Of a DNA stretch of 23,109 bases, positions 8,721-17,991 are shown in pieces. Position numbers and translations under genes: made by a program. Origin of the DNA: Mesotaenium endlicherianum (lineage: Eukaryota; Streptophyta; Zygnematophyceae; Zygnematales; Mesotaeniaceae); assembly GCA_009602735.1 (NCBI GenBank), contig WELA01007315.1, positions 1-23,109 on the forward strand. The letters are read 5' to 3'. Position 1 is the stretch's first letter, and every line of letters begins with the position of its first letter. A model generated the notes under the pieces. It was given only the letters and a program-made list of their open reading frames with translations. It did no database searches and had not been told where the DNA came from.

Positions 8721-8734
8721 ACGGCGTAACCCTG
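8721..8734 (-). repeat. right terminal inverted repeat of hAT-1
   Basis: ACGGCGTAACCCTG, the reverse complement of CAGGGTTACGCCGT, identical to the 3' end of the element that ends at 19098. Confidence 0.92.
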
Positions 8735-8742
8735 GCTTCATC
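8735..8742. repeat. right 8-bp target-site duplication of hAT-1
   Basis: GCTTCATC, identical to 3640-3647. Confidence 0.93.
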
Positions 8743-8898
8743 CTCCAAAAACCTGGGTAGGTCAACGTGGGTCTCCGACCCATTTGAACCTTTCTCAACC
8801 CTAAATCTGTCCACCGTCACGAGCAACTTTACTAAGGCTCTAAACACAAAGTCACCTGCAATCACTGCATCTTCCCTCGAAACCTTACCCCCTAGCAA
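8743..8898 (-). pseudogene. 5' part of the short frame interrupted by hAT-1
   Basis: The minus-strand frame from 8898 to 8743 contains FVFRALVKLLVTVDRF and VDLPRFLEDEA, then hits the hAT-1 insertion. It continues in register at 3647-3525 when the insertion is removed. This is a 186-bp island of the pre-insertion locus between hAT-1 and the copia LTR. The product is not recognised. Confidence 0.3.
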
Positions 8899-8923
8899 CC
8901 ACAGTCACCCTCTCCTTTGCAGC

Positions 8924-8928
8924 AACAC
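8924..8928. repeat. left 5-bp target-site duplication of the copia element
   Basis: AACAC precedes the 5' LTR and recurs at 21532-21536 after the 3' LTR. The A-rich junction makes the exact right boundary ambiguous by a few bases. Confidence 0.7.
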
Positions 8929-9336
8929 TATTGGAAGATAGTAATAAATAAATAGATGATTTATTGATATCAAAAATGAGAGAACTATCATCGACGGTTA
9001 TTAGTGCTATCTAATGTAACTTAGACTATAGTCAACTAAATTGCCTAACCTCTGAGTTGACCACTCAAATTGACCAAGTGTCATAGAGCGATTAGTGACT
9101 CCTAGTCAGACTTTGAAGATAGACTAGAATCGCGAGTAGAAGCGTCTAGATTACACCCAAGGGATAGTTTGACATGATATAACAACATGTCGACCTGTCC
9201 CTGTGTACTAGATCCGCTCACAAAGCAAGGAAACATTCATTCCAAAAAAGGATAATTTTGAGAAGCTATGACTACACCTGTGATAACAACAATAATAAGC
9301 TAATTGTGCAGCCGTGGCTGTCCTATTAAATCCACA
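8929..9336 (+). repeat. 5' LTR of the copia element
   Basis: Starts TATTGG (the other LTR has the expected TGTTGG) and ends at or near CCACA. It aligns to 21123-21528 along its length, with about 43 substitutions and two small indels by hand count. The end is uncertain by a few bases because of the A-run. Confidence 0.9.
9031..9075. promoter_or_regulatory. W-box cluster in the 5' LTR
   Basis: Three TTGAC cores lie within 45 bp: reverse-strand at 9031-9035, and TTGACC at 9057-9062 and 9070-9075. The 3' LTR keeps the first two. TTGAC[CT] is the binding core of plant WRKY factors; a role in stress-induced LTR transcription is inferred. Confidence 0.3.
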
Positions 9337-9338
9337 AA

Positions 9339-10437
9339 ATGGTATCAAAGCTGCAGCACTCCGATCTTCACCTCGAGGTGGCAAACATCTTAGCCAACAG
9401 ATAGAAAAGTTGGCAGACACTGATGGCTTTCCCATGTGGAAATAGAAGATGGAGCTGGTCCTGAAAATAACAAAGCTATACAAGGTGGTTAGTGGAGCAG
9501 AAGCCAAACCTGCAGCAGCTGGCCCAGAACAGAAGAAGTGGCAGGACAAAGATGATGAAGCCAAGGCTCATCTATTCCTAGCTTTAAAAACCAGTCAAGT
9601 GGCTCAGATCTTAAATTGTAGCACAAGCAAGGAAGTATGGGACATGCTACATGCTCTCCGTGATCAGAGAGGCTTTCAAGAGCATATGCGAATCAAAGAC
9701 CAGCTCATCTCACTCAAAAAGAGCTTCACAAAAACAATCACTGAATATAGCTGGCCAGGATAAATAGACTGGCACAGAAGCTGGTGGCTCTGATGGCCAA
9801 AATGGACGAACCAGACATGATCATTTACATCATGAGAGGATTACCCCTAGAGTCTCGCACTCACCGTGTCTCCTTCAACCAGATGGCAGAAGGCACACTG
9901 ACCCTTCAGCATGTTCAGAAAGCATTGGTGCAGGAAGAAGGGAGAGAAAGAGCTGTCCAGGCTTAAGGTGGCTCCAGCCATGACTCTGCCCTGCTGTCCA
10001 GAGCTAAAGATTCCCAGAGACCCAGCAGGCTAAGAAGACCAGTTGACAAATCAAAGTACTGCTGCCACTGTGACACAGATGGCCATACTCTGGAAGAATG
10101 CTGGTATGCCTCCCCAAGTCAGAGCCAGTCCAGCAGAAGAGGAGACTCAGGCAGGAGAGAGAGCTCAAGAAGAGACACCTCCAGCTACAGAAGAGAAGGC
10201 TCAACCCAAAGGAGAGGAGACTTTAGTGGCTTTAAGAGAGAAGACTTCAGCTACAGAAGAGGAAACTCCGCAGGAAGCAGAAGGGAAGCATCCAGCCAGA
10301 GATCAGGCAGGAGTTCTTAGAGATACCACGGCAAAGGCAAGGGGAAATGGACTTATCAAGCTCATTATGCAGAAAATGATGCTGATGAAGACTTTGAAGC
10401 CAGCAGCTATGAAGAGCTCCTAGTGGCACAAGCTCGA
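9339..10437 (+). pseudogene. copia gag, capsid and zinc knuckle, broken
   Basis: An ATG overlaps the primer site. Gag sequence spans several frames: LADTDGFPMWK, a TAG, then MELVLKITKLYKVVSG; the retrotransposon gag core with EVWDMLHALRDQRGFQEHMR; a shift at about 9740 into LARINRLAQKLVALMAKMDE; and then one frame to the end. A perfect C-x2-C-x4-H-x4-C nucleic-acid-binding knuckle is encoded at about 10060-10110 (CCHCDTDGHTLEEC), followed by a basic, Ser/Arg-rich tail. In-frame stops lie at 9964 (TAA) and 10318 (TAG). Intact Gag would form the virus-like particle that packages element RNA. Confidence 0.88.
9340..9351 (+). promoter_or_regulatory. primer-binding site, initiator tRNA-Met type
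   Basis: TGGTATCAAAGC directly follows the 5' LTR and differs by one base from TGGTATCAGAGC, the usual Ty1/copia site complementary to the 3' end of initiator tRNA-Met. It primes minus-strand cDNA synthesis. Confidence 0.88.
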
Positions 10438-11045
10438 TATGCTTTCTCCGCCACTGTTGCGGAGGACAAGGCCTGGCTCATAGACTTTGGAGCATCCTGT
10501 CACATGTCAAAGAACAGGGATTGGTTTACTGATTTCACAAAAATTGCAGACTCCATAAGATATTTACATAGGCGACAACTCAGTACTAAACGCAATAGGC
10601 ATAGGGAGTGTCCCACTTACCCTACTAGCAGATGGTAAAGCAGTTAAGAGAAAGCTTCAGGAGGTCTTATGTATCCCCAAGCTAGCAAAGAATCTCTTCG
10701 TTGTGAAGCAGGCACATAAGCAGGGATGCTCAGTGATCTTCCATCTAAAGTCCATCAGGCTTCTGAATCCCCAGCAGAAAATAGTAGAAGAAGAAGTTGC
10801 AGTTGGAAAGCTGTTCAAACTGAGAGTAGCAAATAGCTCTTCAGCCCCATCAGGCCAAAAAGGTCAAGCCCTGTTAGCAGATAGCATCCCAGCAAGCAGC
10901 CGTTAGGCTCATCATGCCTCTGCAAATCTCTGGCACCTCAGGCTATGCCATATCTCACAGACACAGATGTCTACACTAGTAAAAGAGAGCATGGTAGAAG
11001 GGGTAGAGTACCTCCGCCATACCACCCTCCCCAGTTGAGAGACTT
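10438..11045 (+). pseudogene. copia protease and pre-integrase region, broken
   Basis: Continuous with gag in frame at first. The aspartic protease site reads WLIDFGASCHMSKNRDWF, where the expected D-S-G-A has Ser replaced by Phe, which should be inactivating. After shifts, a KNLFVVKQAHKQGC segment and LWHLRLCHIS (the His-containing pre-integrase zinc motif) appear at about 10690-10960. A TGA stands where the first Cys before ETCIQAKL would be expected. Confidence 0.82.
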
Positions 11046-12037
11046 GCATCCAAGCCAAACTGACTAGAGCTCCATTCCTAGCCAGTCATGTGTCCACCAG
11101 AGCTAAAGTCCCACTAAAGCTGATTCATTCTGACATCTGTGGCCGCATGCCTGCTCCCTCTATTTAGCAAGAGCAAAGTTCTTTGTGACCTTCATAGACA
11201 ATGCTACTGATTACACCTGTACTTACTTCATGAAGTACAAGAGTGAGGCCTTTGAAAAATTTCAGATATGCAAAGCTATGGAAGAGAACCAGCTAGACCT
11301 CAAAATCAAACGTCTCGAGAGTGACAATGGGAGTGAATATACCTCCACCAGATTCAAGCAACTCTGTGCTGCAGCAAGTATTCATCAAGAGCTAACCATG
11401 ACTTACTCCCCTGAGCAAAATCGCAAGGCAGAGCGCTAAAAAAGGACCTTGCTGGAGCTCACAAGGGCTATGCTCCTGCACAAGGCCCTGCCAAACAAGT
11501 TTTGGGCAAAAGCCATGTCCACTGCCAACTACCTCAAGAACAGGCAACCCTGCCATGCAGTAGCAGGTCAGACACCTTTTGAGGCCTCGACAGCAAGAAG
11601 CCCACCATCACTTCAAAGTGTTTGGAAATTGGAAGTAAGTGCTAAGCTCTGATCCTCAAGAAGCTCCGTCCAAGCAAGCTAACAACAGTCAGCAGGCCCT
11701 CAATCTTCACAGACTACAGTGACAATCAGAAGGGATACAAGCTCTATGATCCCAAGTCCAGGCTACTGTTGCATAGCAGAGATGCTCAGTTCCTAAAGAA
11801 GAAGGTCCCTCTCACTCACTTAAAGTCATGCCTCAGTCAGCAGCACCACCAGAAATGGCATTCTTTCCACTCAACCAAAGATTTGCAAAGTCAGCTCCTC
11901 CCCAAAGATTCGAGCAGCAGCCTCCTCCAGGTGCCCACTGTCATCCTCAGCATGAGGTTCAGCAAAACTTGCCCCCACAGGCCCCAGCAGCAGAGGTCCA
12001 GTCTCCTCCACCACAGGCCAGAAGCACACAGCCAGAG
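11046..12037 (+). pseudogene. copia integrase core and downstream linker, broken
   Basis: The retroviral-type integrase core is recognisable. LIHSDICGRMP carries the first catalytic Asp; a shift near 11165 leads to FFVTFIDNATDYTC; ESDNGSEYTS carries the second Asp; and SPEQNRKAER carries the Glu, followed at once by a TAA (about 11437) and then KRTLLELTRAMLLHKALPNK. After 11650 the frame shifts again through the C-terminal GYKLYDPKSRLLLHSRDAQF segment (about 11730-11800) into a Pro/Gln-rich linker interrupted by hAT-2 at 12046. Integrase would insert cDNA into the host genome; this copy cannot. Confidence 0.88.
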
Positions 12038-12045
12038 CAAGTATT
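12038..12045. repeat. left 8-bp target-site duplication of hAT-2
   Basis: CAAGTATT, repeated exactly at 19099-19106. Confidence 0.96.
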
Positions 12046-12059
12046 CCCGGTTACGCCGT
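12046..12059 (+). repeat. left terminal inverted repeat of hAT-2
   Basis: CCCGGTTACGCCGT against the expected CAGGGTTACGCCGT; the mismatches are confined to positions 2-4. Confidence 0.9.
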
Positions 12060-12082
12060 TTACCGAACTGGCCAACCTTCGT

Positions 12083-12098
12083 ACGCTTAATTAAGCGA
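12083..12098. promoter_or_regulatory. subterminal near-palindrome of hAT-2
   Basis: ACGCTTAATTAAGCGA, one base off the perfect palindrome at 8682, at the matching distance from the terminus. It is a probable transposase-binding site. Confidence 0.5.
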
Positions 12099-12659
12099 AC
12101 TGAGTCGCTTCGCTCAAACTAAGCAAACTAGATGAGCTTCACTCGTGCGCGCCGCCCATTGACGTTTCGACGTAGTTTACGTGTGTGAGCGTCGGCTTCT
12201 TTCACTTGTCAGTCCAAACAACGCGTCGATCGACGCCATTGAAGGTTTAAAGTACAATGTGGCAAGTTTTGCACCAGCGTGAACTTTCAGAAATTTGCAA
12301 AACTCAGCCACCAATATTGTGCCAAACAATACCCTCGCTTTCAAGTTTCATCTTTGCAGGTGCAAATCTGGTTCAGTGCACAGGCACGAACCCATTTGAG
12401 GGCAAAGCCCGAGGCCTACTTAAACATCTTTGCAGCAACATTCATGTCATTCTTCAGCTTCATTTGGTGGTAAGTTACTGTTTCTACTCGTTTTACGACC
12501 TCGGTTTTTGTCCGCTCCTGTTCTTTGCTCTTGTTGTTCCCTGTTGCTATGCTTACAGGTTGCTGTCATCTGCTTCTGTTTTGTCAATTAGTGCTTGTTG
12601 TCTCGTCCTATGCTGCTTGCTAGAAGCTAATTGGTTTTTCTGACTTCTCCCCGTGCTTT

Positions 12660-12765
12660 GCTTTTGTGGGGAGCAGGCCAAGACAAGGAGTCCTCCGGCA
12701 ACCCTTGCGACTTTTGACGCGCAACTGTCCTTCCTCCTAAACGTGCATCAGGTTCAATTTGCACT
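12660..12765 (+). repeat. leader-like module preceding repeat array A
   Basis: Contains AAGACAAGGAG, CAACCCTTGCG and TGACGCGCAACTGTC. A diverged copy lies at about 14165-14245, ahead of array B. Confidence 0.55.
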
Positions 12766-12874
12766 CTCACTCTCACAGGCTCGGGAGTAACTGTCTGTGA
12801 TGGGCCGCTGCCTGCCGCCTGCTTGTTTTGTCGACTTTTTAGGTAGCAACTGCCAGCACCTCGCTTGGCCCTTT

Positions 12875-14080
12875 CTTGTTTCAGTCGCGGCGGGCTGGCT
12901 GCTGCAGTGCTGCAGTCGCCCGCCCCTTGTTTGCTTTGGTTGGGGCGAGCTGCCTGCCCCTTGCTTGCCCCTTTCTTGTTTCAGTTGGGGCGGGCTGGCT
13001 GCTGCAGCTGCCAGCCCCTTGCTGGCTGTTGTTCTTTTGTTCTTGCTTGAGTCGGGGGAGGTTGGCTGCTGCAGCTGCCCGCCCCTTGTTGTGTCGTTTT
13101 GCTTGAGTCGGGGCGGGCTGGCTGCTGCAGCTGCCCGCCCCTTGCTTGCTTGTTCTTTGGTTATGTCGGGGCGGGCGGGCTGCTGCAGCTGCCCGTCCTT
13201 TTCTTGCTTGTTTGTTGGTTTAGCCGAGCCGGGCGCGCTGCTGCAGTGCTGCAGCCGCCCGCTACTTGCTTGCTCCTTGTCGGGGCCGGTTGCTTGCCCC
13301 TTGCTTGTTGGTTTTGTGTTTCAATCGGGGCGGGCTAGCTGCTGCAGTGCTGCAGCTGCCCGCCGCTTGCTTGTTGTTTGTGTGGTTTCAGTGGGGCGGA
13401 CTGGCTGCTACAGTGCTGCAGCTGCCCACCCCGTGCTTGCTTTTGTGGGGGTAGGCTGGATGCTGCAGTGCTGCAGTTGCCTGCCACTTGCTTGCTTGTT
13501 TTTGGGTTTAGTTGGGCACCAGCCCGCCCGCCCCTTGCTTGCTTTGGTCAAGGCAGACTCCCAGCCCCTTGCTTGCCCCTTATTTGCTTTAGTCTGGGTG
13601 GGCTGGCTGTTGCAATTTCGGATATGCTCGCCCCCGTGTTGCTGTTTTTTTATAATTTTGCTTTCTGGGGGCGGGCTGGCTGCTGCAGTGCCGCAGCTGC
13701 CTTCTCCTGTGTTGCTGTTGTTTTGGTTTAGTCGGGGCGGACTGTCTGCTGCAGTGCTGTAGATGCAGGCCCCCTGCTAGCTGCTTCTTTGTCTTTGTGC
13801 TTTAGTCGGGGCGGGTTGTCTGCTGCAGTGCTGCAGATGCCCGCCTCCTGCCGATTTGTTCCTGTTTTTGTGTTGTAGTTGGGGTGGGCTGGTTGCTGCA
13901 GTACTGCGGTTGCCTGCCCCCACGTTGTTGTGTTTTTGCTTTCCCGAGGCGGGCTAGCTGCTGTAGTGCTGCTTCTGCTTGCTGCTTCTGCTCGCCCCCA
14001 TGTTGCTGTTTTTTATATTTTTGCTTGCTCGGGGCGGGCTGGCTGCTGCATTGCTGCAGCTGCTCGCCCCCGTGTTGCTA
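12875..14080 (+). repeat. palindromic GC-rich tandem array A (~16 diverged units)
   Basis: Irregular units of about 55-90 bp, each built on GGGGCGGGCTGGCTGCTGCAG, optionally TG and CTGCAG, then CTGCCCGCCCC and a T/G-rich TTGCTTGCTTG spacer. The left and right parts of each unit are imperfect inverted complements, so transcripts could form a row of GC hairpins. Long frames through it encode only repeated Leu/Ala/Cys/Gly-rich peptide and are open in several frames, so I do not treat them as genes. Confidence 0.85.
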
Positions 14081-14164
14081 TATTTTTGGTGTTCTTTTCC
14101 CTCTTCTACCGTGTCCTACTTGTTTTTGCCTTATATACTAAATCTTTAGTTTTTTTGATATTTG

Positions 14165-14245
14165 CGTCGGGTAGGACAAGATCAAGAGGAGCAAGGTGGC
14201 AGCCCTTGCGCCTACTGACGCGCCACCGTCATCCGCCTCAATTAA
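14165..14245 (+). repeat. leader-like module preceding repeat array B
   Basis: AGGACAAGATCAAG ... CAGCCCTTGCG ... TGACGCGCCACCGTC, homologous to 12660-12765, then a C-rich stretch and array B. Confidence 0.55.
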
Positions 14246-14289
14246 CTGGTCCGTTGCCCCCCCCTCCCCTCTTGTACATGGCCCCACAT

Positions 14290-15300
14290 GCTTGGGGCTG
14301 GCTGGCTCGCTGCAGTGCTGAGTTGGCCGCCCCCTTGTTATTCTTCTTGCCCGGGGCGGACTGGCTGCAGTGCCGCAGCTAGCCGCCCCTATATTATGTT
14401 TCTGCTTGCCCGAGGCGGGTTGGCTGCTGCTGTGCTGCAGCTGCCCGTTCGTGTCCTTGTTTGTTTGCTTGCTTGGGGCTGACTGGCTTGCTGCAGTGCT
14501 GCAGCTGGCCGCCCCCCTGTTGTGTTTCTTCTTGCTCGGGGCGGGCTGGCTGCTGCAGTGCCGCAGCTGGCCGCCCCTGTATTGTGTTTTTGCTTGCTCG
14601 GGGCGGGCTTGCTGCTACAGTGCTGCAGCTGCCTGCCCCCGTGTCCCTGTTTGTTTGCTTGCTTGGGAGTGGCTGGCTTGCTGCAGTGCTGCAGCTGGCC
14701 GCCCCCCTGTTGTGTTTCTTCTTGCTCGGGGCGGGCTGGCTGCTGCAGTGCCGCAGCTGGCCGCCCCTGTATTGTGTTTTTGCTTGCTCGGGGCGGGCTT
14801 GCTGCTACAGTGCTGCAGCTGCCTGCCCCCGTGTCCCTGTTTGTTTGCTTGCTTGGGAGTGGCTGGCTTGCTGCAGTGCTGCAGCTGGCCGCCCCCCTGT
14901 TGTGTTTCTTCTTGCTCGGGGCGGGCTGGCTGCTGCAGTGCCGCAGCTGGCCGCCCCTGTATTGTGTTTTTGCTTGCTCGGGGCGGGCTTGCTGCTACAG
15001 TGCTGCAGCTGCCTGCCCCCGTGTCCCTGTTTGTTTGCTTGCTTGGGAGTGGCTGGCTTGCTGCAGTGCTGCAGCTGGCCGCCCCCCTGTTGTGTTTCTT
15101 CTTGCTCGGGGCGGGCTGGCTGCTGCAGTGCCGCAGCTGGCCGCCCCTGTATTGAGTATCTGCTTGCCCGGGGCGGGCTGGCTGCTGCTGTGCTGCAGCT
15201 GCCCGCCCCCGTCTCGTTTTTTGCTTGCTGCAACCCTCGTAATCCTTTTTTGTTGCTTTCCCGGGGCGGGCTGGCTGGTGCACTGCTGCAACTGCCTGCC
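14290..15300 (+). repeat. palindromic GC-rich tandem array B with a 190-bp higher-order repeat
   Basis: About 16 units of the same palindrome. From 14451 they are organised as a 190-bp higher-order unit of three palindromes: GTGTCC[CT]TGTTTG begins at 14451, 14641, 14831 and 15021. The last three copies are nearly identical, indicating recent amplification. Because 190 is not a multiple of three, each successive copy changes frame, and the same peptide appears in all three plus frames. Confidence 0.92.
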
Positions 15301-15750
15301 CTAGTGTCGCTGATTTGTTTGCTTGCTCTACTGCTGCTCCTATGCTTACCTCTCTTGCTGTCTCGTTGTTGCTCTCTCTGTGCTTGCCCCTGTTGCTGCT
15401 TGTATATGGTTGCCTTCACTATTGCTCTGTTGTTGCTCTCTTTACGGAGCCTATTTTTTTACTGCTTTATTTATTTCCTTTGTTATTGCAGGTTTCACGC
15501 GCATCATGTCTCAACCATCCACTTTGTATGGAGCAACGCTTGCTGGAATGAGAGGGGCTACTGGAGCAGTCACCGCTCGTCTGCCCCCTAGAGCAGTTGC
15601 TGCAAGATCTGGTCCAGAGTGGGCCCATGTATCCATCATAGCGGAAGCCAAGACGAAGAATTCACATCCGAAGGTCAAGTGCAACTATAGCTTCAACGAG
15701 TTTGTCGCTGGGGTTACCAGGATTCGTGGCCATCTCACGGGAGGACTTAA

Positions 15751-15986
15751 GGATGTTAGTCAGTGCGAGGAGGTTCTTGATGAGGTTCCAGATGTCATGA
15801 TTCCTCGTTTTAATGGTTTGTCTAGTGGTGTCTTGGGAAAGCGACGTAATAAGAGTCGGGCTACTGGAGGATGTTAGTCAGTGCGAGGAGGTTCCTGATG
15901 AGGTTCCATCCAGATGCCATGATTCCTCGTTTTAATGGTTCGTCTAGTGGTGTCTTGGGAATGCAACGTAATAAGAGTGCCATGCA
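15751..15986 (+). repeat. 118-bp tandem duplication inside the transposase exon
   Basis: GGATGTTAGTCAGTGCGAGG begins at 15751 and again at 15869. The second copy carries a small insertion and a few substitutions. The period, 118, is not divisible by three, so the duplication breaks the frame, ending the first frame at 15875. Confidence 0.93.
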
Positions 15987-17167
15987 AGCTGCACGAAAGC
16001 GCGTGTTTGAATGGTTTCTGGTGCTAGTGGCTCCCCCTCCTTAGGCAGGGAGACTGGACAGACCTCTATAAGTGACATGTTCCAAAACATGAATGCTGAT
16101 GCTGTCCATGAGATTGTCGCTCGCTTCTTCTATGATACTGTCTCATCATTCAATGTTGCTCGTAGCGAGTTCTTTAGGGAGATGTTGGTTGCAGTCAGGA
16201 AATACACCCAAGAAACGGGTGTAGTGTATGTCTCGATGAAGGATAAGCCGCTTGGAAGTACCCTACTAGATAAAAAGGTGTTGAAGATAGAAGCTTGGGA
16301 GAAAAAACAGAAGATGGGGCTACCAATGACAGGTTGTAGCATTGTAGCAAATGGGTGGACTGATCCATGCGGGCATCCTCTTTTTAATGTGCTTATGGTT
16401 GTGGGAGGCACTGAGATGTTCATGGATGCTATCAACACAGAGGGTGAAAGGAAAACGGGTGACTACATTGGTAACCACCTGCTTGCGGCCGTGGAGAAGA
16501 TAGGCGCCGACCATGTCGTACAGCTTTGCACAGACTCTGCAGCTAACATTGTAGTTGGTTGTAATGTGGTTCTCGAGAAGCACCCGCACATATACTGGAC
16601 CCCTTGTGCTGCGCACGTTTTGGACCTGCTGTTGAAAGACCTAGGAAAGATAAAAGAGCTAGAGGGCATAAGTGATAGCTTCAAGCACTTGGTCTAATTT
16701 GTTGCAAACCACCACATCCCTCACGCTCTTTACCGTGAGCATGGGGCTAAAATATAAACTAGAGTTGTTGAAGCCAGGACCCACGAGGTTTGCTAGTAAC
16801 TTCCTTTGCTTGCAAAGACTCATCGTTGTGAGGGATACCTTACAAGCTATGGTGTCTGACAGTAGGTGGCTTGAGTGGGCGGGAAAGAACGGTTGTGTAG
16901 GTGAGGCTACAGGGATTAGGGACCTAGTTCGTGACGATGAACTTTGGAAGCGAGTGAGGGTATGGGTAGCCGTGTGTGAGCCGACTGTAGTTCTTCTTCG
17001 ACTAGTCGACTCTCCACAACCTTCTCTTGGGAAGATCTGGGCTCGCATGAGTGCCATTAAAATTCATATGCATGAGGTTGAAGGACTCAAACCAACACAA
17101 AGAACCCAACTTAGAAAGGACGTGAAAGCTCGCTGGGAGCAGCTTCACAGCCCCCTACAATCTGCTG

Positions 17168-17351
17168 GTTAAAGTCTATTTTGTTGTTGCTCACCTTTCT
17201 TGCTCGACGACTGCTGTTCTCTTGCATGCTTGTTGTTGTGTGTTGGTCATTGTTATTGTGCTTGTTATTGTTATTGCTCTCTTTTTTGTGTTAAGTGCAT
17301 TCTGTTGTCGATCATATATTGAGTTTGCTTATTGACTTTGTGTGGCTACAG
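17168..17351 (+). other. second intron of the hAT-2 transposase (184 bp)
   Basis: The donor GTTAAAG after GCTG and the acceptor GTGGCTACAG before GATACTATC restore the frame (phase 1) so that SAG joins YYLDLEF, as expected for hAT proteins. The interior is rich in TTGTTATTG. Confidence 0.8.
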
Positions 17352-17991
17352 GATACTATCTAGACCTCGAGTTCCAAGACCATGAGTCTTGGGCGGTTGA
17401 GAAGTGTCTACTTACCGATTGGTCTGACGTGCGAATACCCTTGTCGGAGGAGGTGTGGCTGACCGAGCGTTGGTGGATTGAGAGTTGGCGCTCTACCGGC
17501 AGAGCGGTGACATTTTTGCCGATGATGTTTGCAAGGCTAATAAGACCATGATGCCTGCTCACGTGTGGTGGGAAACATACGGAAGTCATTGTCCTAATCT
17601 TCAACTTCTTGCTATGAGAATATTGTCGCAACCTGGTTCAGCAGCTGCATGTGAGAGAAATTGGTCTGAGAACGGGTTTGTTCATAGTCCACTTCGCAAT
17701 AGGCTGCTCCCTACTTGAGCAAGGAAGTTAGTGTACGTGCATTCTATGTTGTGACTTCAGGAGAAGAGTTTGGACTTCCTTGGACCAAGTGTCGGCGCGA
17801 CTGCATGGGTTGAAGAAGCGGATTTCTTGGAGACACCTCAAGAGGAGGGTCTCATTCTTGCCATGCATGCCTTGTTGAGTGAGGAAGAGGAGATGGAAGT
17901 CGAGGAAGAGGAGGTAGTGGAAGAGGAGGTGGAGGAGCGACCTAGTGTTGCAGCTTCAGGAAGACGAAGACCAAGAGCAATTGGTTACTAG

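Larger units (their letters stand above)
3648..8734 (-). mobile_element. hAT-1: non-autonomous, gene-capturing hAT element
   Basis: The element is 5087 bp, bounded by CAGGAATACGCCGT at the left and ACGGCGTAACCCTG at the right, with perfect 8-bp TSDs. The termini match those of the hAT element at 12046-19098. Its right end, read on the minus strand, matches the left end of the copy at 22604 over roughly 85 bases, so its natural orientation is minus. No hAT transposase remnant is visible, so it would depend on a relative for mobility. The inside is a mosaic: AT-moderate ends (3648-4430 and about 7650-8734), a purine-rich repeat block (4435-4900), CA/CG-rich repeats, and GC-rich exon-like fragments between about 5240 and 7470. 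The fragments sit on the minus strand and have plausible splice sites, consistent with capture of genomic DNA from host genes. Confidence 0.85.
12470..15491 (+). other. first intron of hAT-2 (3022 bp)
   Basis: A GTAAGT donor at 12470 and a pyrimidine-rich TTTGTTATTGCAG acceptor ending at 15491, 14 bp before the transposase ATG, mark a long 5'-UTR intron. A GTAAGT occurs in the equivalent place (23031) of the third hAT copy, supporting the donor. The intron contains the palindromic repeat arrays. Confidence 0.65.
15506..17991 (+). pseudogene. hAT transposase (BED finger, DUF659, C-terminal dimerisation), broken
   Basis: The ATG at 15506 follows the intron acceptor. The N-terminus has a BED-like finger (HPKVKCNYSFNEF ... 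GVTRIRGHL ... VSQC) whose second Cys is Ser. A 118-bp tandem duplication at 15751 then shifts the frame. A one-base shift at about 16015 leads to a DUF659/RNase H-like region: ANGWTDPCGHP, LCTDSAANIVVGC with a candidate catalytic Asp, and WTPCAAHVLDLLL with the hAT C-x2-H motif. A TAA stands at 16695; FVANHHIPHALYREHG follows it in the same frame and another shift leads to LLKPGPTRFASNFL. An intron (17168-17351) joins SAG to YYLDLEF. The dimerisation region contains PAHVWWETYGSHCP and SAAACERNWS, reached by one more frameshift near 17490. Two TGAs (17716, 17752) precede an acidic Glu-rich tail. Intact, it would cut and paste the element; this copy cannot. Confidence 0.93.

Noticed and set aside
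14451..15210. Regularly spaced repeats considered as a CRISPR array
   Set aside because: The whole 190-bp unit repeats, with no unique spacers, in a eukaryotic transposon intron.
12797..15591. Several long open frames, up to 376 codons, over the GC-rich arrays
   Set aside because: They are open in multiple frames and on both strands, encode only the repeated unit, and lie inside an intron with good splice sites.
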